A stretch of DNA of 35,273 bases from Variovorax sp. Its GTDB lineage: Bacteria; Pseudomonadota; Gammaproteobacteria; Burkholderiales; Burkholderiaceae_C. This document shows positions 26,597 through 34,220 of the stretch, piece after piece. The translations under genes and the position numbers were made by a program. Location of the stretch: assembly GCA_025352265.1 (NCBI GenBank), contig JANXTS010000007.1, positions 1 to 35,273 on the forward strand. The letters are read 5' to 3'. The notes beneath the pieces are model-generated. The model saw nothing but the letters and a program-made list of their open reading frames with translations. It searched no databases and was not told where the DNA came from. The stretch's first letter is position 1, and the number at the start of each line of letters is the position of its first letter.

Positions 26597-27196
26597 ATGC
26601 AACCGGCTTCTTCCAGCGTGGCGGCAGCGCCCGACCTTTCACCCCATCCCTTGCCCCAGTCGCCGCGCGATCTTTTCGTGTCGTTCACCTGGCTCGCGTT
26701 GCAGGGTTTTGGGGGCGTACTCGTCATCGTGCAACGCGAGATGGTCGAGAAAAAGAAGTGGCTGACGCCCGACGAATTCCTTGAAGACTGGGCCGTGGCG
26801 CAGGTCATGCCCGGGCCCAACGTCATCAACCTGAGCCTGATGATCGGCGACCGCTACTTCGGCCTGCGTGGTGCTGTCGCAGCAGTGGCCGGCATGTTGG
26901 CGGTGCCACTGGTCATCATCCTGGCGCTGGCGCTGGTGTACGCGCACTTTGCCGCCAATCCGCAGGTCGCGGCAGCGCTGCGCGGCATGGGCGCCGTATC
27001 GGGTGGGCTCATCGCGGCGACCGGTGTCAAGCTCATTCCGCAACTGCGCAAGCACCCGCTGGGTTTCGGGGTCTGCCTGGCGACGGTTGCTCTGGTGTTC
27101 GTGCTGATAGGCGTGTTGAAGATTGCGTTGGGCTGGGTGCTGCTCGTGGTCGGCGGCGCCGTCTGCGCGGCGACCTGGCGAAAGCTGGCGTTTTGA
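26597..27196 (+). CDS. Chromate transporter, N-terminal-type subunit
   Basis: A 199-residue single-domain CHR protein. The opening RDLFVSFTWLALQGFGGVLVIVQREMVEKKKWLTPDEFLEDWAVAQVMPGPNVINLSLMIG contains the conserved GGxxxxxxxE and PGPN motifs of the chromate ion transporter family. About six hydrophobic segments follow. Short CHR proteins work as pairs in which the two partners insert in opposite orientation; the second gene overlaps this one by a few bases. They export chromate or possibly act on sulphate or other oxyanions. ATG 26597 gives a short Pro/Ser-rich N-terminus; an in-frame start at 26528 is not supported. Confidence 0.9.
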   Translation: MQPASSSVAAAPDLSPHPLPQSPRDLFVSFTWLALQGFGGVLVIVQREMVEKKKWLTPDEFLEDWAVAQVMPGPNVINLSLMIGDRYFGLRGAVAAVAGMLAVPLVIILALALVYAHFAANPQVAAALRGMGAVSGGLIAATGVKLIPQLRKHPLGFGVCLATVALVFVLIGVLKIALGWVLLVVGGAVCAATWRKLAF

Positions 27197-27801
27197 CGAA
27201 CCTGACCATCGTCATGCAGTGGCACGACTGGCTGGCGCTCTTTGGCCAGTACATGATGCTGTCGCTGCTGTCGATCAGCGGCGCCATTACGACGGTGCCC
27301 GACATGCACCGCTATCTGGTCGATCAGCACCACTGGCTCACCGCCACGCAGCTCAATTCTTCCGTTGCCATCGCGCAGGCTGCGCCCGGGCCCAACGTGC
27401 TGTTCGTGGCGTTGATGGGATGGAACGTCGGCCTCAACGCCGGCGGCGGAATCGGCGGAGGACCGCAAGCGTGGCTGCTGGGGCTACTGGGCCTGGCGAC
27501 CACGATGGTCGGCATCATGCTGCCGAGCACCACGCTGACGTACCTCGCGACGCGCTGGGCGCATCGCAACCGGACGCGACGCGAGGTTCGCGCCTTCAAG
27601 CAGGGCATGGCGCCCGTGGTGGTGGGCCTGCTCATCGCAACCGGCTGGCTTCTTTCGAACACCAACCACGTCGGTGAAGCGCCAGCCTGGCATGTCTGGG
27701 CAGTGACGGGCGTGGCCGGCGTTATTGTCTGGCGCACCCGCATTCATCTGCTGTGGCTGCTCGGTGCCGGAGCAGCACTGGGCACGTTGGGGTTCGTTTG
27801 A
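27193..27801 (+). CDS. Chromate transporter, second subunit
   Basis: A protein of about 202 residues, partner of the preceding CHR protein. It repeats the domain hallmarks: LFGQYMMLSLLSISGAITTVPDMHRYLVDQHHWLT and AIAQAAPGPNVLFVALMGWNVG, followed by about five more hydrophobic segments. The start is TTG 27193, overlapping the upstream stop as TTGA and implying translational coupling; ATG 27214 is the alternative. Together the two genes encode a heterodimer equivalent to one long ChrA. No ChrB regulator gene is nearby. The downstream aldo/keto reductase begins about 95 bases later and may be independent. Confidence 0.9.
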   Translation: MTNLTIVMQWHDWLALFGQYMMLSLLSISGAITTVPDMHRYLVDQHHWLTATQLNSSVAIAQAAPGPNVLFVALMGWNVGLNAGGGIGGGPQAWLLGLLGLATTMVGIMLPSTTLTYLATRWAHRNRTRREVRAFKQGMAPVVVGLLIATGWLLSNTNHVGEAPAWHVWAVTGVAGVIVWRTRIHLLWLLGAGAALGTLGFV

Positions 27802-27896
27802 AAGTCGTTTGAAGCCAGCAGGCATTGATATCGAATCCGGCGGCTGACCGGCACCGCCGTCCTCGCAACCTTTTCATCGATCCATCAGGAACATCC

Positions 27897-28871
27897 ATGC
27901 AACTCCGTCTACTCGGCCGCTCCGACCTCCAGGTTTCACCCATCGCTTTCGGCGGCAATGTCTTCGGCTGGACCGTCGACGAAGCCCTTTCGTTCCGTCT
28001 GCTCGATGCGTGGCTCGACGCCGGCTTCAACTTCGTCGACACGGCCGATGTCTATTCCCGCTGGGTACCCGGCCACACTGGTGGGGAGTCGGAAACGATC
28101 ATCGGCAAGTGGCTGCGCCAGACCGGCAAGCGCAACCGCGTGGTGCTGGCCACCAAGGTCGGCAAGCCGATGGGCGACGGCAAGGTCGGCCTGTCGCCGG
28201 CGTACATCCGCGAAGCGGTCGAGGCTTCGCTGAAGCGGTTGAAGACCGATCACATCGATCTCTATCAATCGCACGACGACGATGCCGACACGCCATTTGC
28301 CGATTCGCTCGGCGCCTTTGCCGACCTCATCAAGGCCGGTAAGGTACGCGCGATCGGTGCCTCCAACTACACCGCACCGCGCCTGGCCGAAGCGCTCGAC
28401 GTGTCGGAGAAGCTGGGCCTGCCGCGCTACGAATCGTTGCAGCCCTTGTACAACCTGTACGACCGCTCAATATTTGAAGACGCGTTGGAGCCGTTGTGCC
28501 TGGAACGTGGCGTCGGCGTCATCAATTTCTATGCACTGGCAGCCGGCTTCCTGACGGGCAAGTACCGAAGCAACGCCGACGCCGCCAAAAGCAAGCGCGG
28601 TGAAAGCACGACCAAGAAATACCTGAATGCGCGCGGCCTTCTGATCCTCGACGCGTTGGATGTGGCGGCGCGCAAGCACGATGCGACGCCGGGCCAGGTG
28701 GCGCTCGCATGGCAGATCGCGCGGCCGGCCGTGACCGCGCCGATCGCCAGCGCGACATCGTGCGAGCAGCTCGACGAGCTGGTCAAGGCAGTCGAGCTGA
28801 AGCTCGACGTGGAAACCATCGCCGCACTCGACGCGGCGAGTGCCGAGACCGCGACTGCCGGACGGAGCTGA
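27897..28871 (+). CDS. Aldo/keto reductase
   Basis: A 324-residue NADPH-dependent oxidoreductase of the aldo/keto reductase superfamily, YajO/Tas-like branch. The catalytic tetrad residues are visible in FVDTADVYSRW (Asp, Tyr), LATKVGKPM (Lys) and LYQSHDDDADT (His). NADPH-binding elements follow in ALAWQIARPAVTAPIASATSCEQLDEL. ATG 27897 is supported by AGGAA upstream; an open frame from 27825 only adds non-conserved residues. Substrate not predictable. A GACCGG/CCGGTC stem just after the stop (28874-28892) lacks a T-tract, so it is only a weak terminator candidate. Confidence 0.93.
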   Translation: MQLRLLGRSDLQVSPIAFGGNVFGWTVDEALSFRLLDAWLDAGFNFVDTADVYSRWVPGHTGGESETIIGKWLRQTGKRNRVVLATKVGKPMGDGKVGLSPAYIREAVEASLKRLKTDHIDLYQSHDDDADTPFADSLGAFADLIKAGKVRAIGASNYTAPRLAEALDVSEKLGLPRYESLQPLYNLYDRSIFEDALEPLCLERGVGVINFYALAAGFLTGKYRSNADAAKSKRGESTTKKYLNARGLLILDALDVAARKHDATPGQVALAWQIARPAVTAPIASATSCEQLDELVKAVELKLDVETIAALDAASAETATAGRS

Positions 28872-28991
28872 TCGACCGGGGCCCAGCCGGTCAGTAGGCG
28901 AGCTCCCACAGCGATTGGCGCCGCCTGCCATTGCGGCCCTCGGAGGCTCTCCCGATACTTGCAGCCATCGCAGCATACGAGAGAGATTTCC

Positions 28992-29162
28992 ATGTCATTC
29001 GCGCTTTACATGATCGGCTTTTTGATCTTCCTGGCTGGCCTGGCGTGGGGTGCATCGGTCGCCGGTGTCCCGACGCTTTACATCGGCATCGGTTCGCTCA
29101 TCGTGCTGGGTATCGGCATCTTCAGCGCGGTTGCCCGCACGCGCGGCAAAGATCCGTCCTGA
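28992..29162 (+). CDS. Small two-helix membrane protein, unknown function
   Basis: A 56-residue protein almost entirely composed of two hydrophobic helices (about 3-24 and 27-47) joined by a short GVPTLY turn, with a basic C-terminal tail ARTRGKDPS. The tail suggests a cytoplasmic C-terminus. GAGAGATTT precedes ATG 28992 as a usable ribosome-binding site. I do not recognise a named family, although proteins of this look are frequent in Burkholderiales. It is a stand-alone gene with about 120 bases upstream and 80 downstream. Coding status rests on the clean helix pattern, the start context and codon usage like the neighbours. Confidence 0.65.
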   Translation: MSFALYMIGFLIFLAGLAWGASVAGVPTLYIGIGSLIVLGIGIFSAVARTRGKDPS

Positions 29163-29242
29163 GCCTTGAAGCCACAACGCAATTCAGGCGTCCTCGGGAT
29201 GATCCGATGACAAGAAACTGCGCGCTTGTCTAAGCTGGCGCG

Positions 29243-29755
29243 ATGACTCCATCGAACCCTTCACAAGCGCTCCCCCACGGCGATCCCGCCTCAGCAATTG
29301 CAACGCCCCTTCTCGATTTCTTTGCCGACCTCCACGTTGAAGTAGGCGTGCCCCAAGTTCTGGGCCACGGTCCGCGTGGCATACGCCGCGTGGTGCCGAT
29401 CCACGGCGGCGAGGCCCACGGGGTTGACTGGCACGCTCGTGTGCTGCCGGGGGGCAGCGATTTCCAGCTGATCCTCAGCGACACGTTGTCGGAACTCGAC
29501 GCGCGCTACAGCCTCGAGACGGATGGCGGTGACCTCATCTACGTGCAAAACCATGCGGTACGTTCGGCACCCGCCGATGTCATGGCCAAGCTGCTGCGTG
29601 GCGAACCAGTCGATCCCGCGCAGGTCTACTTCCGCTGCAGCCCGCGCTTGGAGACCTCGTCGCCCGCACTCAAATGGGTCTGTGAGCGCATGTTCGTGGG
29701 TGCCGGGGTGCGGCATCCGGCGCAAGTCGTGATGCGCTTCTTTACGCTCGTCTGA
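29243..29755 (+). CDS. DUF3237 domain protein
   Basis: A 170-residue protein dominated by a DUF3237 beta-barrel-like domain (about 22-168). Characteristic pieces are GPRGIRRVVPIHGGEAHG, VLPGGSDFQLI, LETDGGDLIYVQNHAVR and YFRCSPRLETSSPALKWV, with the conserved C-terminal VGAGVRHPAQVVMRFFTL. The function of the family is not established. There is no signal peptide. ATG 29243 gives about 20 extra residues before the domain. The gene is convergent with rlmB and shows no operon partner. Confidence 0.85.
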   Translation: MTPSNPSQALPHGDPASAIATPLLDFFADLHVEVGVPQVLGHGPRGIRRVVPIHGGEAHGVDWHARVLPGGSDFQLILSDTLSELDARYSLETDGGDLIYVQNHAVRSAPADVMAKLLRGEPVDPAQVYFRCSPRLETSSPALKWVCERMFVGAGVRHPAQVVMRFFTLV

Positions 29756-29849
29756 GCTTGCCCTCAGGATGCCCCGGCAGTTGCGACCTTTGGCAGATGC
29801 TGGCGCTACGACGCTGATCTGCTGAACCACCGAGGCGCTGGACTGGGCC

Positions 29850-30599
29850 CTAAACAGCGATGCGCTGACGCATCGCCTCATACAAGCAGACGCCGCTCGC
29901 CACCGAGACGTTCAGGCTTTCGACCGCGCCTGCCATCGGAATGCTGATCAACTCATCACAGGTTTTGCGCGTCAGTTGACGCATGCCCTCGCCCTCCGCG
30001 CCCAATACCAGCGCCAGCGGCCGCTTGAGGTCGGTCTGGTAAAGCGTGCGGGGCGCGTCGTCGCTCGTACCGACGCACCAGATGCTGCGCTCCTTCAATT
30101 CGTTCAGCGTCCGCGACAGATTGGTGACCATGAAGTACGGCATCGTGTCGGCCGCGCCGCTCGCCACCTTCGACACCGTGGCATTGATGCCGGCCGCGTG
30201 ATCTTTCGGCGCGATGACCGCATGCGCACCCGCACCGTCGGCCACCCGCAGGCAAGCGCCCAGGTTGTGCGGGTCGGTCACGCTGTCGAGCACGAGCAGT
30301 AACGGCACCGTGCCCGCGGCTTCCAGGCCTTCGAGCAGTTCGTCGATCGAGTGCAGTTGCGGCATCGCCTCGACGCGAGCGGCAATGCCTTGGTGGCCGT
30401 GGCTGCCTGCAAGTTTGGCGATGCGCAGCGAGTCGGCTTCGACCAGACGCACGCCTGCATCCTGCGCCCGCGCGATGAACTGCTTCATACGCGCATCGCG
30501 GCGGCTGCCGTCGAACAGCACTTCGAGCACCGACTTCGGCGCGGTTTTGATACGCACGCCCACGGCATGAAAGCCGAAGATCACTTTGGGAGAAGACAT
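29850..30599 (-). CDS. rlmB: 23S rRNA (guanosine-2'-O-)-methyltransferase RlmB
   Basis: A 249-residue SpoU-class (SPOUT) methyltransferase that methylates the ribose of G2251 in 23S rRNA. An N-terminal substrate-binding domain (about 1-80, FGFHAVGVRIKTAP) is followed by the knotted catalytic domain with the three SpoU motifs: LDSVTDPHNLGACLRVADGAGAHAVI, LALVLGAEGEGMRQLT and IPMAGAVESLNVSVASGVCLYEAMRQR. The start ATG at 30599 overlaps the stop of the upstream ABC ATPase gene by one base (TGATG), so the two are translationally coupled. This coupling of an rRNA modification gene to an ABC ATPase is unusual relative to enterobacteria. Confidence 0.95.
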   Translation of the reverse strand: MSSPKVIFGFHAVGVRIKTAPKSVLEVLFDGSRRDARMKQFIARAQDAGVRLVEADSLRIAKLAGSHGHQGIAARVEAMPQLHSIDELLEGLEAAGTVPLLLVLDSVTDPHNLGACLRVADGAGAHAVIAPKDHAAGINATVSKVASGAADTMPYFMVTNLSRTLNELKERSIWCVGTSDDAPRTLYQTDLKRPLALVLGAEGEGMRQLTRKTCDELISIPMAGAVESLNVSVASGVCLYEAMRQRIAV

Positions 30600-31354
30600 C
30601 AGCCGATTATCGAGGCCCCGCCGACGGTATCGGACGCCACGCGCCCGGCTTCGATGGTGATGCGACGCTCGCAACGGTCGGCAATGCCGCGGTCGTGCGT
30701 CACCAGCACAAGCGTGGTGCCGAGCTCACGGTTCAGGTCGAACATCAGCTTCATGACCTGATCGCCGGTCGCGTAGTCGAGGCTGCCGGTCGGCTCGTCG
30801 GCCAGCAGCAGCGCGGGTTGCACGACGAAGGCACGGGCCAGCGCGACCCGCTGCTGCTCGCCGCCCGACAGCACCTTGGGGTAGTGACCGAGGCGCTGGC
30901 TCAAGCCGACGCGGCCCAGCATCTCGGTCGCGGCCCTGCGCGCGTCCTTGCGGTTGGCGAGTTCCAGCGGAAGCATCACGTTTTCGAGCGCGCTCAGGTT
31001 TGCAAGCAACTGAAAGCTCTGGAACACGAAGCCGACCTTTTGCGCGCGCAGTGCCGCACGGTCGTCTTCATCGATGGCGAAGAGGTCTTCACCACCCAGT
31101 CGCACCGTGCCGCGGCTCGGCGTATCGAGCCCCGCAATGATCGACAGCAAAGTGCTCTTGCCGGAGCCCGACGCGCCGACGATGGCCGCAGTCTCCCGCG
31201 CGCCGAGCGTGAAATGGATGTCCTGCAAAATGTCGAGCGTGCCGCTCGAATCGGTGACGGACTTGAAAACATGGTCGACGGCAACAATTTCAGTGGCAAT
31301 GGTGACAGGCAGTACGGCAGGCAGTACGGCAGGCTGTACGGGCAGTGTGGACAT
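30599..31354 (-). CDS. ABC transporter ATP-binding protein, YbbA/LolD type
   Basis: A 251-residue ATPase of the MacB/LolD/YbbA group. Walker [10 protein letters not shown] at about 60-68, signature [14 protein letters not shown], Walker [13 protein letters not shown] and the switch [14 protein letters not shown] are intact. The N-terminal 20 residues are a PAVL-repeat extension encoded by a triple 12-bp repeat. It is divergent from a TesA-like esterase gene, the classic ybbA/tesA arrangement, but the permease expected beside it (YbbP-like) is absent: the next gene is rlmB. Starts of the two divergent genes are only about 25 bases apart, so promoters must overlap coding sequence or the start is misplaced. 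Confidence 0.92.
   Translation of the reverse strand: MSTLPVQPAVLPAVLPVTIATEIVAVDHVFKSVTDSSGTLDILQDIHFTLGARETAAIVGASGSGKSTLLSIIAGLDTPSRGTVRLGGEDLFAIDEDDRAALRAQKVGFVFQSFQLLANLSALENVMLPLELANRKDARRAATEMLGRVGLSQRLGHYPKVLSGGEQQRVALARAFVVQPALLLADEPTGSLDYATGDQVMKLMFDLNRELGTTLVLVTHDRGIADRCERRITIEAGRVASDTVGGASIIG
31306..31341 (+). repeat. Triple 12-bp tandem repeat at the ATPase 5' end
   Basis: Three adjacent copies of CAGGCAGTACGG (31306-31317, 31318-31329, 31330-31341; the third has one substitution). On the minus strand they encode a PAVL repeat in the N-terminus of the ABC ATPase, outside the conserved domain. Copy-number change would lengthen or shorten that tail in frame. Confidence 0.8.
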
Positions 31355-31379
31355 CAGGTACTTTGAAAGGCTTTGCGTT

Positions 31380-32036
31380 TTGAATCGACTTGTGAATCGA
31401 CGTCACTTTATCTTGAGCGCCTCGCTGGTCGGCGTAACGGGGCCTCTGGGTGCAGGGCCTTCCTTCGCGCAGGCCGCGCCGCAAACCGTCCTGGTCGTGG
31501 GCGACTCGCTCAGTGCCGAGTACGGCCTGAAGCGCGGCGAAGGCTGGGTAGCGTTGCTGCAGAAGCGATTGGCCGAGCAGAAAATCGACGCCCGCGTGGT
31601 CAATGCGAGCATCAGCGGCGAGACGACTTCAGGCGGGCGCTCGCGCATCGACGCACTGCTCAAGCTCAACAAGCCAGATGTGATGGTGCTCGAACTCGGC
31701 GCCAACGACGCCCTTCGCGGCTTGCCGATCAAGGAATCCGAAGCCAACCTCATCGCGATGACGAGGGCGGCGCAGGCCGCCGGCGCCAAGGTGTTGCTGC
31801 TGGGCATGCAGGTGCCGCCGAACTACGGCATGGACTACCTGAATCGCTTCTCGCGGATGTTCACCGGCACGGGCAGCGCCACCGGCGCGCCGGTCGTCCC
31901 GTTCTTTTTGAAGGGGGTGGCCGATGCGCCCGATCCGATCAAGCTGTTCCAGGCCGATCGCATTCATCCCGTGGCGGCGGCGCATCCGCAAATGCTCGAC
32001 AACGTCTGGCCGCAGTTGCGCAAGCTGCTGAATTAA
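31380..32036 (+). CDS. tesA: TesA-like arylesterase / lysophospholipase (SGNH hydrolase)
   Basis: A 218-residue SGNH hydrolase of the thioesterase I/arylesterase type. Block I VVGDSLSAEYGL carries the nucleophile Ser, block III GANDALRGLP the Asn, and block V DRIHP the Asp and His. An N-terminal export signal (NRRHFILSASLVGVTGPLGAGPSFAQA) with twin arginines precedes the mature protein, so the enzyme is periplasmic. No ATG exists at a suitable place: TTG 31380 is favoured because AAAGG lies nine bases upstream; GTG 31392 is the alternative. It is divergent from the YbbA-type ATPase and ends before a strong terminator hairpin. Confidence 0.9.
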   Translation: MNRLVNRRHFILSASLVGVTGPLGAGPSFAQAAPQTVLVVGDSLSAEYGLKRGEGWVALLQKRLAEQKIDARVVNASISGETTSGGRSRIDALLKLNKPDVMVLELGANDALRGLPIKESEANLIAMTRAAQAAGAKVLLLGMQVPPNYGMDYLNRFSRMFTGTGSATGAPVVPFFLKGVADAPDPIKLFQADRIHPVAAAHPQMLDNVWPQLRKLLN

Positions 32037-32081
32037 CGAGCCCGCACGACGGCGAATGTCGCGCGCACCAGCAAGCCAACG

Positions 32082-32119
32082 AAAAAGCCGCCACTGCACG
32101 AAGCAGATGGCGGCTTTTT
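32082..32119. terminator. Bidirectional rho-independent terminator
   Basis: A perfect 12-bp stem, AAAAAGCCGCCA (32082-32093) with TGGCGGCTTTTT (32108-32119), and a 14-base loop. It has a T-run on both strands and lies between the convergent tesA gene and the small lysine-rich gene, so it can end transcription from both sides. Confidence 0.9.
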
Positions 32120-32138
32120 CACGAGACCGGAAAGGCGA

Positions 32139-32342
32139 TCAGCCGTTCTTGGTCGGGATGTCCGGCACGGTCGGGGGATCGCGTTCGAGCGAGGCCACGT
32201 CGGTTTCCGGATCGCCGGGCGCCAATCCGTCGCTGCTCGGGCTCAGCTTGCGGTTGACTTTATCGCGCAGCTTTTCTTCCTTTTTCTTCCTCTTGGCCAG
32301 TTCCTTCTGTCGCTTCTCGTATCCGTAATTGGGTGCGGCCAC
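32139..32342 (-). CDS. Small lysine-rich protein, unknown function
   Basis: A 67-residue cytoplasmic protein. The first half (MAAPNYGYEKRQKELAKRKKKEEK) is a highly charged Lys/Glu helix, probably coiled or nucleic-acid binding; the second half is Pro/Asp/Ser-rich and likely disordered. GGAGACGC upstream of ATG 32342 offers a ribosome-binding site. I recall proteins with this N-terminus as conserved hypotheticals in Burkholderiales but know no function. It ends at the bidirectional terminator, and the PLP-enzyme gene lies upstream on the same strand about 70 bases away, so it may be the last gene of that transcript. Confidence 0.75.
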   Translation of the reverse strand: MAAPNYGYEKRQKELAKRKKKEEKLRDKVNRKLSPSSDGLAPGDPETDVASLERDPPTVPDIPTKNG

Positions 32343-32413
32343 TGCGTCTCCTTGGTGCGGGGCAATCCGTGGGATTGCGATGCTTCCGACTGTACGCGAT
32401 TACGAAAGGCGGC

Positions 32414-33613
32414 TCAGAGCTTGCCCAGGGCTTGCTCCAGGTCGTCGCGCAAGTCGTTGACATCCTCCAGGCCGATCGAAAATCGAACCAGCGTTCCTTT
32501 GTACGACCAACGCGCAACGGTGGGGTCCCGCATCAGCCCGATGTCGTAGGGCACCACAAGACTGACCGGCCCGCCCCACGAATAACCCAACCTGAAGAGC
32601 TTGAGGCTGTCGCAGAAGCGGTCGACCTGTTCGCTGTTGAAACGCTCGTCGAACACGATCGAGAACAAGCCGGCGGCCAGGTCGGCCTTGCCGCACAACG
32701 CGCGCCAATGGTCATGGCCCGGAGAACCATCGAGGGCCGGGTGCAGCACCTGTGCAATCTCGTCGCGGGCCTGCAACCAGCGTGCAAGCTCTCTCGCAGC
32801 GCGGTCGTGCGCCGCATAGCGCAAGCCGATGCTCGGCAGCGATCGCAGCACCAGTTCGACATCGTTCACCCCAACGCCGAAGCCCATGCGCATGTGCGTG
32901 AGCTTGAGCGCGTTGTGCAGTCGATCGTCGCGTGTCGTCACGCTGCCCATCAGCACGTCGCCGCCGCCGCTCGGGTACTTGGTGAGCGCATGCGCGACGA
33001 TGTCGACGCCCTGCCCTGTGCCGCTGCCGTCCAGATCGAAAGGCGAAAAAGCCAGGCCGGCGCCCCAGGTGTTGTCGAGCGCGCACAGAACGTCCCGGGC
33101 GCGGCAGGCCGCGACCAGCGCAGGCAAGTCCGGAAACTCCATCGTGACCGAGCCCGCCGCCTCGACCCATACGAGCCGAGTGCGGTCGGATATCTTGGCC
33201 GCCAGATCAGCCGGATTCATCGCGTCGTAAAGCTTGTGGGTGATACCGAAGTTAGCCAGCTCGCCTGTCGCCAACGCCTTGCTCGGGCCGTAGACGTTGT
33301 CGGGCAGCAGCACCTCGTCGCCGGCCTTCAGAAAGGCAAAAGACACCAGCGTGATCGATGCGAGGCCGCTCGGCACCAGCAACGCGGCCGTACCGCCTTC
33401 GAGCGTGGCGAGCCGTTCTTCGAGCGTGAACGTGGTCGGCGTGCCGTGCAGGCCGTAGGTGTAGCCGGCCTTGGTTTTCCAGTCACGCGCGCGCAGTGCG
33501 GCAACGTCGGCGAAGAACACGGTCGAGGCCTTGAACACACCGGGTTGCGGCGCGGAGAACGTGGCCGGCGGTACGTAGGGGTGATGGATGAGTTCGGTCG
33601 AAGGCTGGGTCAT
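32414..33613 (-). CDS. metC: Cystathionine beta-lyase-type PLP enzyme
   Basis: A 399-residue Cys/Met-metabolism PLP enzyme, cytoplasmic, most like cystathionine beta-lyase (cystathionine to homocysteine, pyruvate and ammonia). Markers: YTYGLHGTPTTFTLEERLATLEGG (phosphate-binding Tyr and substrate loop), LLVPSGLASITLV, the cofactor-stacking and Asp segment LCALDNTWGAGLAFSPFDLDG, and the Schiff-base Lys in HALTKYPSGGGDVLMGSV. The C-terminal domain contains LGYSWGGPVSLVVP and VRFSIGLEDVNDL, typical of MetC rather than MetB. ATG 33613 opens with the usual short N-terminus; the frame is open to 33808 but that part is antisense to the next gene. Gamma-lyase or sulfhydrylase activity cannot be excluded. 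Confidence 0.9.
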   Translation of the reverse strand: MTQPSTELIHHPYVPPATFSAPQPGVFKASTVFFADVAALRARDWKTKAGYTYGLHGTPTTFTLEERLATLEGGTAALLVPSGLASITLVSFAFLKAGDEVLLPDNVYGPSKALATGELANFGITHKLYDAMNPADLAAKISDRTRLVWVEAAGSVTMEFPDLPALVAACRARDVLCALDNTWGAGLAFSPFDLDGSGTGQGVDIVAHALTKYPSGGGDVLMGSVTTRDDRLHNALKLTHMRMGFGVGVNDVELVLRSLPSIGLRYAAHDRAARELARWLQARDEIAQVLHPALDGSPGHDHWRALCGKADLAAGLFSIVFDERFNSEQVDRFCDSLKLFRLGYSWGGPVSLVVPYDIGLMRDPTVARWSYKGTLVRFSIGLEDVNDLRDDLEQALGKL

Positions 33614-33707
33614 GACCCCTATTGTGGCGAAGGCCGGAGATGGAAGAATCGACCCCACATTCAGGGATGCCACAGAACAACACGAATGGAACACGAATGG
33701 ACCACGA

Positions 33708-34211
33708 ATGCCCCGCAGCCTGACCGACCGCGAAGCCTTTGCCAGCGTACTCACCACCCTCGTCCTCGAACGCTGCATGGCGTCGCGCAGCACCGAAACC
33801 TCGCGCATCGAACTTCAGGAAAGCGTGCCCGGCAACGAGCGCTCCTATGTGCGGCGCGGACTCGACGCGCTGGTCGAGCATGGCGCCTTGGCGATGAGCG
33901 GCAACGACATCGGCTTCACGCACGAGGGCAGCGCCTTCCTCGCGTATGTCGCGAGTGTCGAGCGGGCGTCGGACGACCACAACGACAGCGATGAAGATCC
34001 GGACGCGCATGCCGCCGTCGTGCCGCTGCTGACGCTCATCGCGCAAGACGCGCGGCTGGCGCCACCCAAGCGCATCGAAGACATACAGACCTTGCCCGGC
34101 CGCCTGGAAGGCTATCGCGCGACGAAGCAGTCGGGCTGGTTGAACCGCTGGACTTTGCTGCTCGCGATCGTGGTCGTGCTGGGCGTCGTCGTGTACACGC
34201 AGCTGCGGTAG
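33708..34211 (+). CDS. Tail-anchored protein of unknown function
   Basis: A 167-residue protein. The N-terminal 75 residues (LTDREAFASVLTTLVLERCMASRSTETSRIELQESVPGNERSYVRRGLDALVEHGAL) look like a small winged-helix or four-helix domain, then an acidic linker (about 90-105, DDHNDSDEDPDAHA), then a helical part and a single C-terminal membrane helix WTLLLAIVVVLGVVVYTQLR, so it is probably tail-anchored with the bulk in the cytoplasm. No family recognised. The ATG at 33708 is the third of three ATGs in an 11-bp tandem repeat. It is divergent from the metC-like gene with about 94 bases between starts, and convergent with the CoA-transferase gene. Confidence 0.75.
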   Translation: MPRSLTDREAFASVLTTLVLERCMASRSTETSRIELQESVPGNERSYVRRGLDALVEHGALAMSGNDIGFTHEGSAFLAYVASVERASDDHNDSDEDPDAHAAVVPLLTLIAQDARLAPPKRIEDIQTLPGRLEGYRATKQSGWLNRWTLLLAIVVVLGVVVYTQLR

Positions 34212-34220
34212 TTCGCTCAC

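Noticed and set aside
28874..28892. GACCGG/CCGGTC hairpin after the aldo/keto reductase as a terminator
   Set aside because: Short stem and no T-tract on either strand.
32333..33994. A 553-codon plus-strand frame over the metC-like gene
   Set aside because: It is a shadow of the PLP-enzyme gene, rich in Arg/Gln/His and without motifs.
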